NCBI GenBank assembly: GCA_907163375.1
Contig: CAJQUW010007426.1
Location: 62,001-126,000, forward strand
DNA length: 64,000 nt
Origin: Prostheceraeus crozeri
Taxonomy: Eukaryota; Platyhelminthes; Polycladida; Euryleptidae
Reading direction: 5' to 3'
The number at the start of each line of letters is the position of its first letter. Positions within the stretch are counted from its first letter, which is position 1. Made by a program: the position numbers and the translations under genes. The notes under the pieces were generated by a model. That model was not told where the DNA came from, ran no database searches, and was given only the letters and a program-made list of their open reading frames with translations. This document shows positions 1 to 12,134 of the stretch, piece after piece.

Positions 1-294
1 TTAGTGCGGCATCCACTCCTCATTTTACCAGTCGACAGTGAACAAGTCTTTCCTACAGGTTGGGCAGCTGATCACAACGTCCCCCTTCTTCCCCCAGTAT
101 CTTTTGCACGCAGTTTCGACCACCTAGCCACAAACGATCTTCCATCAATTTATGTAAATCCACGCTGTCACGTCGGAAATCGCCTGGCTTTAAAGAAAGT
201 CATTGACGGAATGCCGCGGCATACACCAGAATCCAGGAGTCATCTCTTCTGGCAGGACTTCCTCATCAAGCTGCTCAAAGCATGTCAAAATCAG
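1..294 (+). CDS. Sfmbt-like gene, penultimate exon (end of MBT repeat and first half of SLED)
   Basis: This exon reads in one frame from the window edge to a strong donor (CAG|GTAAGT) after base 294, ending in phase 0. The translation contains SEQVFPTGW...VPLLPP, the typical close of an MBT repeat, followed after about 25 residues by SIYVNPRCHVGNRL, which resembles the start of the SLED domain of Sfmbt/Scm proteins. These are Polycomb-linked nuclear chromatin proteins; MBT repeats bind methyl-lysine. The short MBT-to-SLED spacing fits Sfmbt (four MBT repeats directly before SLED) better than Scm, which has a long linker. The upstream exons lie outside the window. A TTAG at 1-4 could be the splice acceptor, making base 5 the first exon base; this cannot be decided here. 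Orthology to Sfmbt is inferred. Confidence 0.8.
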
Positions 295-3200
295 GTAAGT
301 CTTCGTCAAGACTGTTGAATTTGTTGTTTCTGTTGATTGAACAGGTTTTAAAAGGGGTTTTAAATAAATCCATGAATATTGAAGGACCCGCTCATTATTT
401 TTTTAATACCGTTTTACTTTGTTTATTCAAATGCCGAGCATACTGACGGAATCATGAACCAAGTTGAAATCGCCTGAAAATGGTCATGACCACGGAAAAT
501 TTTGAGCAAGCCCTAAGTAATTACAAAGCAAAAGGCCTAGTAGTTGGACAAAATAAAAAATTGCAAAACATTGATACTATGTTTTGAGCAGCAGCTCTAA
601 TAATTATAAAAGTGTGCTACATCATAACAAAAGAGCTTTTGATAATAACTGATAGCAAGCATTAAATTTATTGTCGGCAATTATTTTCCAGGCTTTTGCA
701 ACATGCTGTCACTTGAGCTGGATTCTATGATGATCCACATGATCACATGATGTCCATTGCGTGTCTCCCACTGGATTTTGCCGTAATTTTGATACTACTT
801 CAGTTGGTTGAATGTGTACCTATTCGAATATTTATTTTGGATATCATTTTTCGAAATAAAATCCTCCTTTGTTTTTATCTGAATTAATCAATGATGGAAA
901 TGGGATGGTGATATTCCTATATGTGTAGATCTGATTCGAGAAACTTTTACTGAATTTTCTTGACTGATTGGCGGCTAAATTATAAAGATAAATTATATGA
1001 GATTGAGTCTGTCATAGTGGCGTTATCAGCATCTTACTTGAACAAACATAATTTATACATGAGAAGTCTAATGTTCTAAGTTTAATATAGCAACAATTAC
1101 ACTAGGTTAAATACACAGCAGCTGATCTCCAATTAAATAAAATGGGCATGGATATCAATGAAGGAATTTCTCAGTGCCATGACAAAAGGGTAGTCAATCT
1201 ATCTGATGGGCTACTTAACTTTTGATAGTTATCAGTCAGTTATATTTAGCAAATTTGATAATCCGGGAAAAATGAAAAGGGGAAATGGAAGTCGGAAATC
1301 TGTCGACGCCCTGTATCAGTTAGCCATGTGAATATTTTGATAGTACAATTCATAACAGCTGCAGTGAGATTGATGCACGAACCAAAATTTTTGGAAAATT
1401 CAGCTATATGCTTTCATCTCAACCACAATGTGCTTCATTTCTGAATTTGTCGTCATCAAACGCCAATTTCATTTCAACTCAAGCCCACTATTTAGAAAGA
1501 TCTTTGATGTTTTCAAAATGTCATTCCGCAGTTGAAAATGAAATGTCTACATTTAGGGCAATTTCCATATCTCCAGCAATTGACTTTAATCAGGGTGGTG
1601 GCCGAGCCCTAGAAAAACCATGGAACCGGCCGTGATATTTTTGCACCCGGGAAATCGTCCTGAAATTTAACCAAAACATGCAGTTAGCATTTAAATAGCT
1701 CGGGAAGAGTATTTTATGTGATTTTTATTCGCTACATGTAATGTTACATCTGTGTGTAATATTATACTTGTAATAGCAGTGCAAAGTGGTTAAATTCTCA
1801 GACACCATTACTAATAGTGCCAATAATCAATTTTCATAGAGCAAGATGGTGATATGTTCATTACCATAAAATATTATCTAATATGCCTGAAATTGAAGGC
1901 GTTTTACAATGAATCAGTAATGGTATCATTCTTTATTTTTAGGGGTGCACTGAACTTAGTAATTAATGTGTGTCTTTTTAAGCAAAACTAATATTGAATC
2001 CAAAGTATAAGTTCTAAATTCACGAATCACAAAAACTTGTTGAAAAGAGGAATTCGTAGTTTTTGTAATTACACCGCTGAGTCCAGTCAAGAACATCTGA
2101 CTGTTTGACATAATAAATGTCAGTACTCTTTTTCATCGACCAGGTCAGAATTTGTAGTCTATGAAACATCTGTAGATGAAATTTATGTATTAGCCTACTA
2201 GATGCAATGCGATCACTTTATATGCAATTAAAGATTACACGCTGCAGTGAGCCTGTTTAACAAAGATTATCTTTGAGTGCTAGACGTTCTTTTTGAATCA
2301 ATTTGTTTTTCGCATCATCAATAATCATTCTATTGCTCTCCGTCAGAAGGTTTTGATAATTGCCGTCTTCATGTAATAAAGGGCGATGTAGGAAAGAAAC
2401 AAATAATAGTTAAAATGCAGATAGAAAGAGTTACCTCATTGCTTCCGCAGTCAGATTTTTCTGAGTGTCAAATTCAGTTGTACAGTAATCTAGTACTGTT
2501 TATGGACAAAAGCTTTGGTGAACATGCTAAAAACAATTTCCGTCAACCTGCAAGCTCACCGCAGTCCCTTGTAGATTCGTAGTACAAAAAGGGTTTCACC
2601 AAGTCGTTGCATGTCACAGTATGAAAAAAGGTTGGACCCAAAATTTACCTCTTGGAAGTAACTATACAGCTAAAAAAATGAATCTGCGCATATTTAGTCA
2701 GCATGCGAATGTTATGATATTCTATATTTACTCGTAGAATCCAGGGCATCCCATGCATGGATTCAAGTTTGAATGAAGGTGAACATATGAGTGAATGGTC
2801 TGGATGTTGATACTTGTATATCAAAACGCAATTCAATTATTGTGCTTGAGGATTAGACGGTTTATTCCAGATCAGCCAGTTAACTGATGAAGTACTATCT
2901 ACTCCATAAATCATTTATTTACCCCAGGAATCGCGCTGGACTGGGGATGCACGAAAATGTTGTAATTGTCATCTCCGTTCGGGCCTGTCAAATATTTGCG
3001 AATTTTAGATTATGGATAATTGTAGACATGAAAGAGATATGGAGGATAAGTTAATGAAATCCGCTTTATTAGTGGAAATGCTTCTGCTTTATTTCGACTA
3101 TATGGTAACTCTGTATTATCAAGTCTCATAGCTTCCTCTCTCAACTGATGTAGAACCTTCAGTTACAAACGCTGCAACAAGTTGCGTTTCTCCATAATAA

Positions 3201-3751
3201 ACGACACTTTATTATGTACTTCTACGAATGTAGTTTATGACGGACAGATTAATGTATGTGATGCTTATCAAATCGGCGGAACTTCGATACAACGATCGCA
3301 TGCCTGAAAATTTATCTATTGCATGAAATAACGGGCATACTACTTGCCCGTACTTACTCTAATGTCAGGGAAACCTGCGGAGAAGTAATGGTCTTTCAAT
3401 GCAATCGATTGTATTCGAGATTTTTCAATCACCGCACGTAACCTTTCAATCTAGGCTCTCATTCTAAGGAGCGAATTTCAGGTCACTATATTTTGACAGC
3501 TCACCTCCCGTGCTCCCTCATCAATGTAATCTAAATTTGTTCATTGACAAACGTAACATTACCTGTGAATTTTTTTTAAAAAGTTCTGAAAATTTCGCTG
3601 CCATCACTGCTTGCATTATTTACACGAAGTAGAAGATTAAAATACTGTACATGCTCATTCCCATCAATGTACCGGTATAGACAAACAATACTATAATCAA
3701 ATATGATTCTGGATCATATATGCCAACTGTTAAAACTGTTATTATTTTCAG
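295..3751 (+). other. Intron of the Sfmbt-like gene
   Basis: Intron between a GTAAGT donor and a TTATTTTCAG acceptor, in phase 0 on both sides. It is AT-rich with no coding signal I trust. At about 1590 lies a solo hAT-like end (AGGGTGGTGGCCGAGCC), related to the end of the hAT element at 24008; no matching right end was seen. Confidence 0.75.
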
Positions 3752-4825
3752 GTTCCGCATCAATATTGTCGCGGAAAATTGCTTCAAGGTAATATGGCTC
3801 GTCAAGCGGCACCCATTTGCGACCCATTTTGGACTCCTCCTGCGGATTGCACCAATCTTCGCGTATCTATTGCTTACGACAAGAGTGAACCACTCTGGAT
3901 CAGTGTTCCCGTACGACCGTCGTTTATTGGTGGCTATCTTCTGCGCTTGTGCACTGATGTGTTCGAAACATGTCCTTATTTCCTCTCACTAGACGATCCT
4001 GGCTCTGAATCATCGTGTCCTAACAAGTGTTACCTCTCCTACAAGTCAGGCAAATTGCGGAAGCTGTTAGACCGTGATTTATCCTTTATAAAGCGTCAAG
4101 GACGACCTAAACTAGATGGTAGCAGTGTCAGCAATCGTTCATCCCAGTCGTCATCGGCGGGTGGTGCAGAAGGTCGATCGAGGGAGAATTCGCCTCCCGT
4201 TCACCATATGACAACACGAGGCAAACGAGCGGCTTACGCTGACATGAGTGGCAAGCGACCACGTCGTGCGAAAGAACCACGGATAGACGATACAAAGCCG
4301 ATCAGTGACTCAACGAGTACACTTGCTCAGATCCACCTGTTGCAAGAATGGAGAGACTCCTCCAACCATGGGCCATCCTGTAGTCGGGTATTAAATGGAC
4401 AAAAGATCCCTGAGAAAAGCAGGAAACCTCCAAAAACAAGAGAATGTGCTAGTGGTACTGACGGTGATGTGAGCAGTGAAGACAGCGTTGACGAAGCAAT
4501 GACTAGCCGCAAGAGGACCAAGAGATCAGTACAGATTCCATCCTCCTTGCCAGTTGACTTGCGCCAATGGAGCCCCAGCGACGTAGCAACTTTTGCTCTT
4601 TATAATGGCTGTGGTGCGGTGCAGGGCCTCATCGAATCTGAGCAATTAGATGGTAAGGCAGCCTTACTTTGTGATAAACAGCTCGTATTAGGAGGTGTAA
4701 AGGAAGGTTGTCCCCGTTGTCTGAAAACTATGTTAGTTGACGTTCTCATTTATATGAGAGCTATCTACAACAAGCGCTTTCCAAATTGTATGACGGACAA
4801 AGTCGTCGTACGCGCCATGGCATAA
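3752..4825 (+). CDS. Sfmbt-like gene, last exon (SLED second half and C-terminal SAM domain)
   Basis: The exon starts after TTTTCAG in phase 0 and continues the SLED-like region (VPHQYCRGKLL, then RVSIAYDKSEPLWISVPV and CPYFLSL) begun upstream. A basic, Ser/Arg-rich linker follows (about residues 110-255 of the 357 encoded here) with possible nuclear localisation stretches such as GKRPRRAKEPR and SRKRTKRS. The C-terminus is a SAM domain, about residues 265-345, starting LRQWSPSDVATFALY and continuing with LIESEQLDGKAALL. In Polycomb proteins this SAM domain mediates polymerisation with partners such as Scm and Ph. SLED is known to bind DNA in SCML2; the match here is divergent but ordered correctly between MBT and SAM. 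The stop TAA is at 4823-4825. Expected role: nuclear repressor component. Scm is the alternative. Confidence 0.88.
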   Translation, partial: VPHQYCRGKLLQGNMARQAAPICDPFWTPPADCTNLRVSIAYDKSEPLWISVPVRPSFIGGYLLRLCTDVFETCPYFLSLDDPGSESSCPNKCYLSYKSGKLRKLLDRDLSFIKRQGRPKLDGSSVSNRSSQSSSAGGAEGRSRENSPPVHHMTTRGKRAAYADMSGKRPRRAKEPRIDDTKPISDSTSTLAQIHLLQEWRDSSNHGPSCSRVLNGQKIPEKSRKPPKTRECASGTDGDVSSEDSVDEAMTSRKRTKRSVQIPSSLPVDLRQWSPSDVATFALYNGCGAVQGLIESEQLDGKAALLCDKQLVLGGVKEGCPRCLKTMLVDVLIYMRAIYNKRFPNCMTDKVVVRAMA

Positions 4826-4867
4826 AAGTATTGACTGTACAACTGTTGCCAGAGAATGTCATTCCGC

Positions 4868-5106
4868 ATTAAATTTTGACTTTTATTCCCTTTGTCTTCC
4901 CCTTGTCATCAAGTATTCATGAATCAACTACAATTTGTAAATGGATCGATTTTTTCTATATTATTTTGTAAAGTGAATGGGCAAACTTATTTTAGACGTA
5001 TCATAAAATATCATGAACATGAAATCCCAATGTCACTGTCACCTATGCATCACTGCATTCATGTTATTTTCCTGAAATCGTCTTCTGTAGTTTTGAGGAG
5101 AATAAA
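4868..5106 (+). promoter_or_regulatory. 3' UTR of the Sfmbt-like gene with candidate poly(A) signals
   Basis: ATTAAA occurs at 4868-4873, 43 bases after the stop, and AATAAA at 5101-5106. Either could end the transcript. The choice cannot be made from sequence alone. Confidence 0.4.
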
Positions 5107-6352
5107 TAGTTACTTGAAATTAGCCTTTTGATTTGATCATGCTCATGTAGATTATCGATTTCATGTCATTTTTTTATAATGTATTTCCACTATTATTTAC
5201 CACTAATTATTCTCACTACTATTCCTACTTGAGCTCGTATTTCAAAATATTTTTCGACAAAATAGCTTTGAGTAAAGTTACATGTAAAAACCACAGAACT
5301 ATCACCGACTTCGCAGCTTCCCATGTGCTCTGCTGTGACTGATTCATGTGCAGTGAAGCAAAGGTGCACGTTAACACTTGAAATTGAGTTACTGAATTTT
5401 AAAACTCATCGATAAGATTATTAAGATATTAAACGAACTAGGTGCAGGCAGGACACCTCACTGCATGACTCAAAAGAGTGCCAATTACTTGGTAGTTATA
5501 AAAGCTGCCATCAGTTATTGATTATATAATATATGGGCACTGAAGTGCGCTTTTACTGTCTTCATAAATTAAGTTGACCATCTATGCAGCAAATAATAGA
5601 ACAAAACAACCACATACTTGAATTATTATGAAATAATGCAATACCAAGACCTTTCTGTAGGAGCATCCTACCGTCATCAAGGAAATAATCAAGTAACTGA
5701 GAAATACAGGTACATGAATTTCTACTTAAGACATTTAAAATTATCAAACAATTCTATGAAAAATATAAATCTAAGACAAACAGAAACTATGATAACAACT
5801 CAACACACATAGAAGCTTGAAGTTTGAATTGATGATTAGAATTAAATAATGCTTTCATGGTTGGATCAATTATACTGTGTACCTAAAATATTTTTCTCAC
5901 TTTTTTGTTGTGACTAAGATAACAGATAAAATGAATTAATTATGACAATTGAAACAGTACAGTAAAATATGTGATCAAAATTCACGCATTTCGTTGCACC
6001 GTTCCGAGAACCGGTGTACCGCGAACAGCGCTAGTCTAAAATGATGCCTCAAAGAGGGGATTTTTTTCTTTAGATATTTATTGTCAAACATGACAAAGGT
6101 TTGCTATCCAAAAATGGCATTTTTGCAAAATAGTCTTCACTTTATTAAAAAAAACTCAGGGTGAGAGTGACTGAAAATATAATTCAAATTACATGAGCGC
6201 ACTTGGCAACACCCAAAACTTGTGACTTCTTACATGCATATAGCAGTTGAATCAATTGACTATGACAACTCGTTGAGAGAGACCTAAATAGGCTTTCTTT
6301 AAAACTGTCAGAAGTTATTGATTTTCCGCCTGAAATTTTAACAGAAGCATAA
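5107..6352. other. Intergenic, no feature recognised
   Basis: AT-rich DNA. Short open frames here show no domain, no composition bias and no splice-compatible context. A GC-richer patch at 5995-6035 looks like a transposon end but has no partner nearby. Confidence 0.5.
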
Positions 6353-6536
6353 GTTTTGGTACTTCTATTCTCCCCCCCCCACATTTTTGTTGTTGACACC
6401 CGCGAGTGTTGCATCGTCTGCGATCTTCTCTTTCTCCTAAGAGATGAAATTCATCGAATTTCGTCAAACTTAGTCACATTTGGAAGCATTAGGAAATGTG
6501 GGGGGAATGGGAGAATATAAGTACCTAAGTTTTTAA
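6353..6536. mobile_element. Short MITE with ~33-bp inverted ends
   Basis: The left end (GGTACTTCTATTCTCCC, then a C tract and CACATTT) is matched in inverse orientation by the right end (AAATGTGGGGGG, GGGAGAATATAAGTACC). A single end of the same type (GGGTACTTCTATTCCACCCC) lies at about 50410. The length of ~184 bp and lack of coding content fit a non-autonomous DNA transposon. The superfamily was not determined. Confidence 0.55.
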
Positions 6537-6904
6537 TGTTGCTGGGATTGCTTCTGTTATTTAAAGGTGTAGTTTGCCAGAACTGTGCACATCGTTTTTA
6601 TTCGATTAATCATTGATAGCCGCATCCCTCATCCCTGTTCGTCACATGATATCATTTAAATCATAATCATGGAAGCGCAGGAGCGTTGAAAATTTTCGTG
6701 GTGACGTCATCGTGGACACGCTCTCAATTGAGAGAGATGGGTGCCACGTGCATTCAGAGGTTACGCTGGGACTTTCTTGTCTGATAGGGAAGCTTGATTG
6801 CTTTGAAATAAGATAGTTGGCTACCGAGCTCCGTCAAAACTAATTTCGTAAAGCAGAGCATTATAGACACACGTAATCGGTGTAGTTCAACGCTCTCTGA
6901 TAAC

Positions 6905-7610
6905 ATTAAAATGGAATCGGAGAAAAAATGTAAAGAAAATTTAAAATTTAATGGATACACTAATGAGGATTTGAGTGTGTCTGATAGAAATAACCAAAAA
7001 AATAAAACTAGTAAAATCTACGATGATAAAAAAAGCATTTTGAAGTTACCGTTTATAAGCGACAGTCTTAATCGGAAAATTAATTACCAAATAAGAAAAC
7101 ATAGTTTGAATGTCCGTGTCGTCAGTACGGGCAACAAAAAAAAATGCAAAAAAGTAAACACAATGATTGTAGAATATGCAACAAGCTATCCCAAAATCAT
7201 AACTGCGAGACATCGTGTGTTGTATATCAATTCTCTTGTAGAAAGTGTGGTGATAAATATATAGGTAAAACTGCAAAACCATTCTACATTAGATACAACG
7301 AACACAGTCTCAGTATTCGTAATAAAAGTGATCTAAGTGCTTTGTCTGAACACAGTAAGACCTGTCTTGTTAACGGTTCGATTGATGATTTTGATGTTGA
7401 ATTTCTTTGCTGCTTAAATGATCCTGTTGAAACAAGCGTGGTGGAATCGCGATTAATCAATAAGTGCCTAAAATGAACAGACGTCATCAGACAACCGGAG
7501 CTATACTGCGTATCTAACGAGCCAGTTTAGACTGTCATTTTATTGCTGCCTTGCCTTGAGAAGGGGTCTGGACCCGAAACGTCGGCTGTGTACATAATTT
7601 TTATTCGTAA
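6905..7610 (+). mobile_element. Penelope-like element, GIY-YIG endonuclease end (old, broken copy)
   Basis: The frame at 7144-7476 contains a cysteine-rich lead (CRICNK, CVVYQFSCRKCG) followed directly by DKYIGKTAKPFYIRYNEHS, the signature of the GIY-YIG endonuclease found at the C-terminus of Penelope-like retroelements. A basic upstream region (6911-7140) fits the linker between reverse transcriptase and endonuclease. No reverse transcriptase part is present, so this is a 5'-truncated copy. About 60 bases after the reading frame comes a self-complementary GGGTCTGGACCC followed by GAAACGTC, a motif typical of Penelope termini. The copy appears broken and old. Confidence 0.75.
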
Positions 7611-7639
7611 TTATTTAGTGGCATTAAATTACTTGGGAG

Positions 7640-9160
7640 AGAAAACTGATATTTTTCACATCATTGATTCATTATGGTCCTCCCGCCATCAGCCATCTCT
7701 TAAGCTTGATTGACCTTCCTCGAGTGCATAGTGCTTTCTCACCCTCGCACAAAGCAGAAATGAGTGGCCGGGGCATATTACACACAACATTTATGAATTG
7801 AAATGTCGAAATTTAGAGAAGAATGATATTCATTAAAAGTGACAATCACCTATACTGCTCATCGATATACTGCAAAAAGTTTTCAGATTTGATGAATAAA
7901 TACATAGAACTTAGTATTATAGTCAATCAATCAAATAGTTTTCATGACAGAAATTGGGATAAAGAGACACATGAATAATTGGACTATAGGCCTACTGATT
8001 AATGAAGGATAATCGTCCAACCCGACGGGGGCGAATAAATGGACGCTAAGCGGATAATGCAAGTGCGTAAAGTACTAATCACATTCCAATGTACAAAGTA
8101 TTGAAGCACACAGCAAGTATCGAATATTAAGTCAAGATGTTGGAATGTTAGTAACTTACTTATAAAAGAACGTGTAATGCAAATGTGCATTATATATCCG
8201 AGTTGTCAGATTCGTTATACGTAGTACATGAGAAACTAGTACATCATGCAAAGGACTCACTTTCTCCTTGTTATGTGAAATTTGCGGTGTTCATGTGAGG
8301 ATATCGAGCAGTATTACTTCATTGTTCCAATTACTATAATCATTGGTTATAAGTCCCCATTCATGGTTTTTGCAGTACATCCGAATGTTTGCTGCCCATC
8401 TCTTCGAAGGGCCTATAAGTCATAGTCTGTATTCTTGAACTGCGTCATAGCGAGGACAATATTCGGTTGATTACCAGTTAGTTACCAATATCACTCATTT
8501 TTTGAAAAATAAAAAGGAAATATAATTTTTGCACATATTTCATTTATTTGCTATGTAGATATTCGAGAGAAGACTTAAGAAGGTGAAGATGTGCCTTGCG
8601 GTTGATTTGGGGAAGGACGCATGTCAAATAAGCTTTATTAAAAATGTGCACGCCTTTTTTGATGGGCATATCTTAGCCTTAATTTTGGGTTAAGGTGTGT
8701 CCCAATCTTTAATTAGTGAGACATGTTATGTGACAAAGCACTTACATGACTAAATGACAGGCCTAAGTATTGAGACTTTACATAAATTGAACCACTATAA
8801 AAAAATAGAGATTAAAGCCTCATAAAAGATGTCAACAGTATTTATGAATATAATCTCCAAGATATGAGCTTCTCAGGACTTGAACCTCCTACTCTAAAAG
8901 TAAAGGAAGTTATGGTCTAACAAAAATCGTTAATAACTTACAAGACACTCTACATGGACACTCTGACAAACCGCATTTTTCTGATGGAAATCTATAGAAA
9001 CACACATTGATTTTGTTATCACTATTATTGCGCTTGGAAACGAAATTCCGCACCAGGATGGTGGTCGAATATCGACCAACGATGAGTATGTGACTTTTAC
9101 TTCCGACGCGCAGTCTTAACGCACATTTCAACGCCTAGCTGTAGTCTATGCTCTCCATGC
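7640..9160. other. Intergenic, no feature recognised
   Basis: AT-rich sequence without convincing reading frames, inverted ends or recognisable RNA genes. Confidence 0.45.
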
Positions 9161-9214
9161 ACCCAGTGGCGAATGAATCTGTAGTTGACCAAGTGACGGG
9201 AGATCATCTTTCTG

Positions 9215-9482
9215 AGAAAGTTATACAAGGTAATTAAAACTCCCCTTTTCAGTTTTAGGCCAATATAATCAAGTCAAAGTTAAAAGTATGGCAGACAGGC
9301 CTTCGGCGTCCAGCGCCTTCAACGGTCGATGTTTGGATGGCCTTTTTTTTGGACGGCCATCCAAACATCGACCGTTGAAGGCGCTGGACGCCGAAGGCCT
9401 GTCTGCCATACTTTTAACTTTAACTTGATTATATTGGCCTAAAACTGAAAAGGGGAGTTTTAATTACCTTGTATAACTTTCT
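9215..9482. repeat. Near-perfect 128-bp inverted repeat (foldback hairpin)
   Basis: The left arm (9215-9342) and right arm (9355-9482) are reverse complements over 128 bp with one mismatch seen, separated by 12 bases (eight T then GGAC). The structure is flanked outside by a 14-bp direct repeat, GCGAATGAATCTGT, at 9169-9182 and 9483-9496. The right copy abuts the arm; the left copy is 32 bases away. The near identity of the arms implies recent origin or active homogenisation. A foldback element, a templated inverted duplication or an assembly artefact are all possible. Confidence 0.92.
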
Positions 9483-9881
9483 GCGAATGAATCTGTCTTC
9501 CCGATGACGTCATCATCAATTCTGTTTTTGGCTGATGTGAGCAAACAAAGCTACTTGACGTGGTGAGAAGTGTCCCGTTCAACTTAGGAGAACTGTAACT
9601 TCAAAGCTCTATTTTGAGGCTTTCCTGTGACAGTTTCATTAAAACCACTTGGTGCGAGGACCATTTTGACATGATGTCACAAATTATTTTCCGAACTGAT
9701 GAACGAGATGCTAAGGCTACAGAAGCACAAAGCCCACTAAATATCCACTTATCATGTTACTATATAGCCACTAATCATGTTAAACTTTTCTTGCTCTCTT
9801 ATGATGTGAAGTAAGAATTTAATTTTGTCCTGAATATTCACCTGAAATTTCACTAACTTGCTAATTGCCAATCTCAATTTG

Positions 9882-10026
9882 CCCGGGCATGGCTGCAGCT
9901 CTAAACATGGAGTTGTGTCGATGTTGAGAAATATGAACTAGGCCTGCTGATGATTCCTGATATTGGATGAAATGCCAGCTATTCAGGTCTGTTCCCATTT
10001 TTCAACTGAGGATGCAACTCAATATT
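9882..10026 (+). repeat. Interspersed repeat, copy 1 (partner at 61793-61936)
   Basis: About 145 bp shared with 61793-61936 in the same orientation, starting CCCGGGYATGGCTGCA and ending near TTTTTCAACTGAGGATG. Visible identity is roughly 85-90%. There is no reading frame. It contains CTGATGATTCC...GGATGAAA, reminiscent of a hammerhead core. It may be a SINE or the 3' end of a retroelement; the class is undetermined. Confidence 0.7.
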
Positions 10027-12003
10027 CAAATATTCTATTTGCATTGTCCTGAATGCTTTTCCTTGTCATGAACTAGCAGCGGGGCATTAGTCTATCGAAG
10101 TTGATTGTTAAGAAATGCTTAGGCTTGCAGTCTTTTAGCGCATTTGTCTATCAATATCATAGAAACATTTTGATCTACCGATATTTTGCATCATTTGACA
10201 TGCTTATGGATCTTTTAAAGGTGGATGACTGCGACATGAGCAATCACATTTGCATGACGTGCGACCTATCACTTAAAAAGAAGAAAAGAAGCAACTGTCG
10301 ATGAAATACATGTCTGGAAATATGTGCATCATCTTTCATTGCATTCGTGCCCATATTGAAAAAATTAGAATATTCTGGTCATGATTACCTTTGATGTCGC
10401 TAATCATAATTCATCGATTTGAAATCGAAGGCTCGAAGTGATTTTTGGATAAAACCTATGCATGATTGTATGAGGTTATGACATCCTTTTAGAATATTTC
10501 ACTTAAAGATAGAACGATTGATGTTTGTCATTAGTACACTCGTTAAATATTGTGAATGTCCTGCTCGTGAATTCCGTTCTCATCTGAGCTATGATTTCAA
10601 AAAAGAATGTACAACTTCCATATACGAACCGTACATTGATTTTCGCTGTGCTTCATTCCCAAAAATAAATTTGATGCTTATATTATTGTAAATTAAGAGA
10701 AGGAAAGTAAAAGCTATTCAAGGCTAGTTAAATTGTCTACATCAGAAACCTGTTCGCATGTCTCTAGAAAGTATCAATACATCAATGTCACATTGATCAG
10801 TGAAAGTTGTGTGGGGAGACTGATTCCAAATTTCATCGCGCGAGTTTATTATCTTACAGTGACTCCGAGTTAGCAGTTATTAATTAAATTTTCTTAGTTA
10901 ACAAACTCGGAAGATTGAGTCAAGAAGCAAAATATATTTTCCGTATGAAGTTCTAAATCATACTGCTGTACATGAAATTTCCTTGGTAATCAACTCAATT
11001 TCATGCTAAGTTCAATGCTGATTCTTATCAGAAAAGTCATTCTGTTCATTAACTTCGTTGCTATTTCAATATTAAAATCTCTGGCATCACATGACCATTT
11101 CAATAATAGCCGAAATATATCGATTAAAGTTATGAGTTTTATGAGCTTTTACAAAACCTGAAAATTGAAACGAATCAGCCTTGAAAGGATTTGAGAATAG
11201 ACAGTCAAAAGTGTGCAACTGGCGAAATTCGTTTCTCATTACATTTACCAAAGTACATTTTCTCATTGAACACTTTACAGCCCAAGCACGTGCCTTATTG
11301 GCTTTAATGTAGGATTTTTTTGCAGTTGAGATAGCCGATATGGGAAAAAGAAAACTGATCGTTTCTCCACTTATATCCACTCAGTGGTCGCCATTGGACA
11401 TACGTTATTTTATAATTCAGATCTCACTGATGCTATGTTATCCGATTGCCGATACTGGTGGTTTCATGGCCCCATGCTCCCCATCTAGCCTGTTTGTGCT
11501 TCCTGTCTTAGCTAGAATTTTGCACTCTATACAGGATCAGACAGTTTCATCCATCGTTTCATCTTCGCTTCCTGCATAAGGACAACTAACGGATTTTAAC
11601 AAAAATACATAAAAAAAACATCTTATTTCAGCTTCAGTTTCATTCTCCAAAGAACTTAAATTGCAATGTGAGAGCAGTTATCTTATCCAATCTGCAAAAA
11701 CCGTCCTCTATTACTAAAATATCTGCTGGTTTGGCTTGCTTCTAACTCTAGATACTAAAAACTTGATAATGCGATGTCCTCATGCCAGTAGCAGTTGTTG
11801 CCCAAAATCCTCATTCATTTTGTAGAGCGATGGTCTGGTAAATTAGGAACTGATGGTCGAGGACGCAAATGGACGCAATAATCACCTGTCAACTCCATGA
11901 GAATTTAAAATATGTAAACGCACGATACGTCTAATCGGATTATGCGTCTCTTATTGAAAATACTCAACTGCGTCTACATAACTCACTGTTTCTGTAACTG
12001 CAG
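10027..12003. other. Region upstream of zinc-finger gene A, nothing firm seen
   Basis: It should contain the promoter and any 5' UTR exon of gene A, because the first coding exon sits directly behind a splice acceptor. I could not identify that exon. Short frames at 10101-10304 and 11340-11579 lack recognisable features. Confidence 0.4.
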
Positions 12004-12134
12004 ATGTGGCGTGATGAAGTTGGCATGTTGGAGATGCTACTTTCTTATCTGAGCGATTTCAAAGATATTCAATGTTGGTCCGACTGGAGACCAATTCTTG
12101 TGGACATACTGTCTTTACATGAGACAGCAAGGCG
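12004..12134 (+). CDS. Gene A exon 1: novel N-terminal module
   Basis: This 131-nt exon lies between CTGTAACTGCAG and a GTGAGT donor. It encodes MWRDEVGMLEMLLSY, then DFKDIQCWSDWRPIL and DILSLHETAR, ending in phase 2. The same length, phases and about 60-70% of residues recur in genes B (29858) and C (47089). Conserved positions are MWR, E, GM, EMLLSY, F, D, W, WRPIL, DIL, HE and R. The pattern suggests two or three amphipathic helices. The start codon directly follows the acceptor. Confidence 0.87.
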
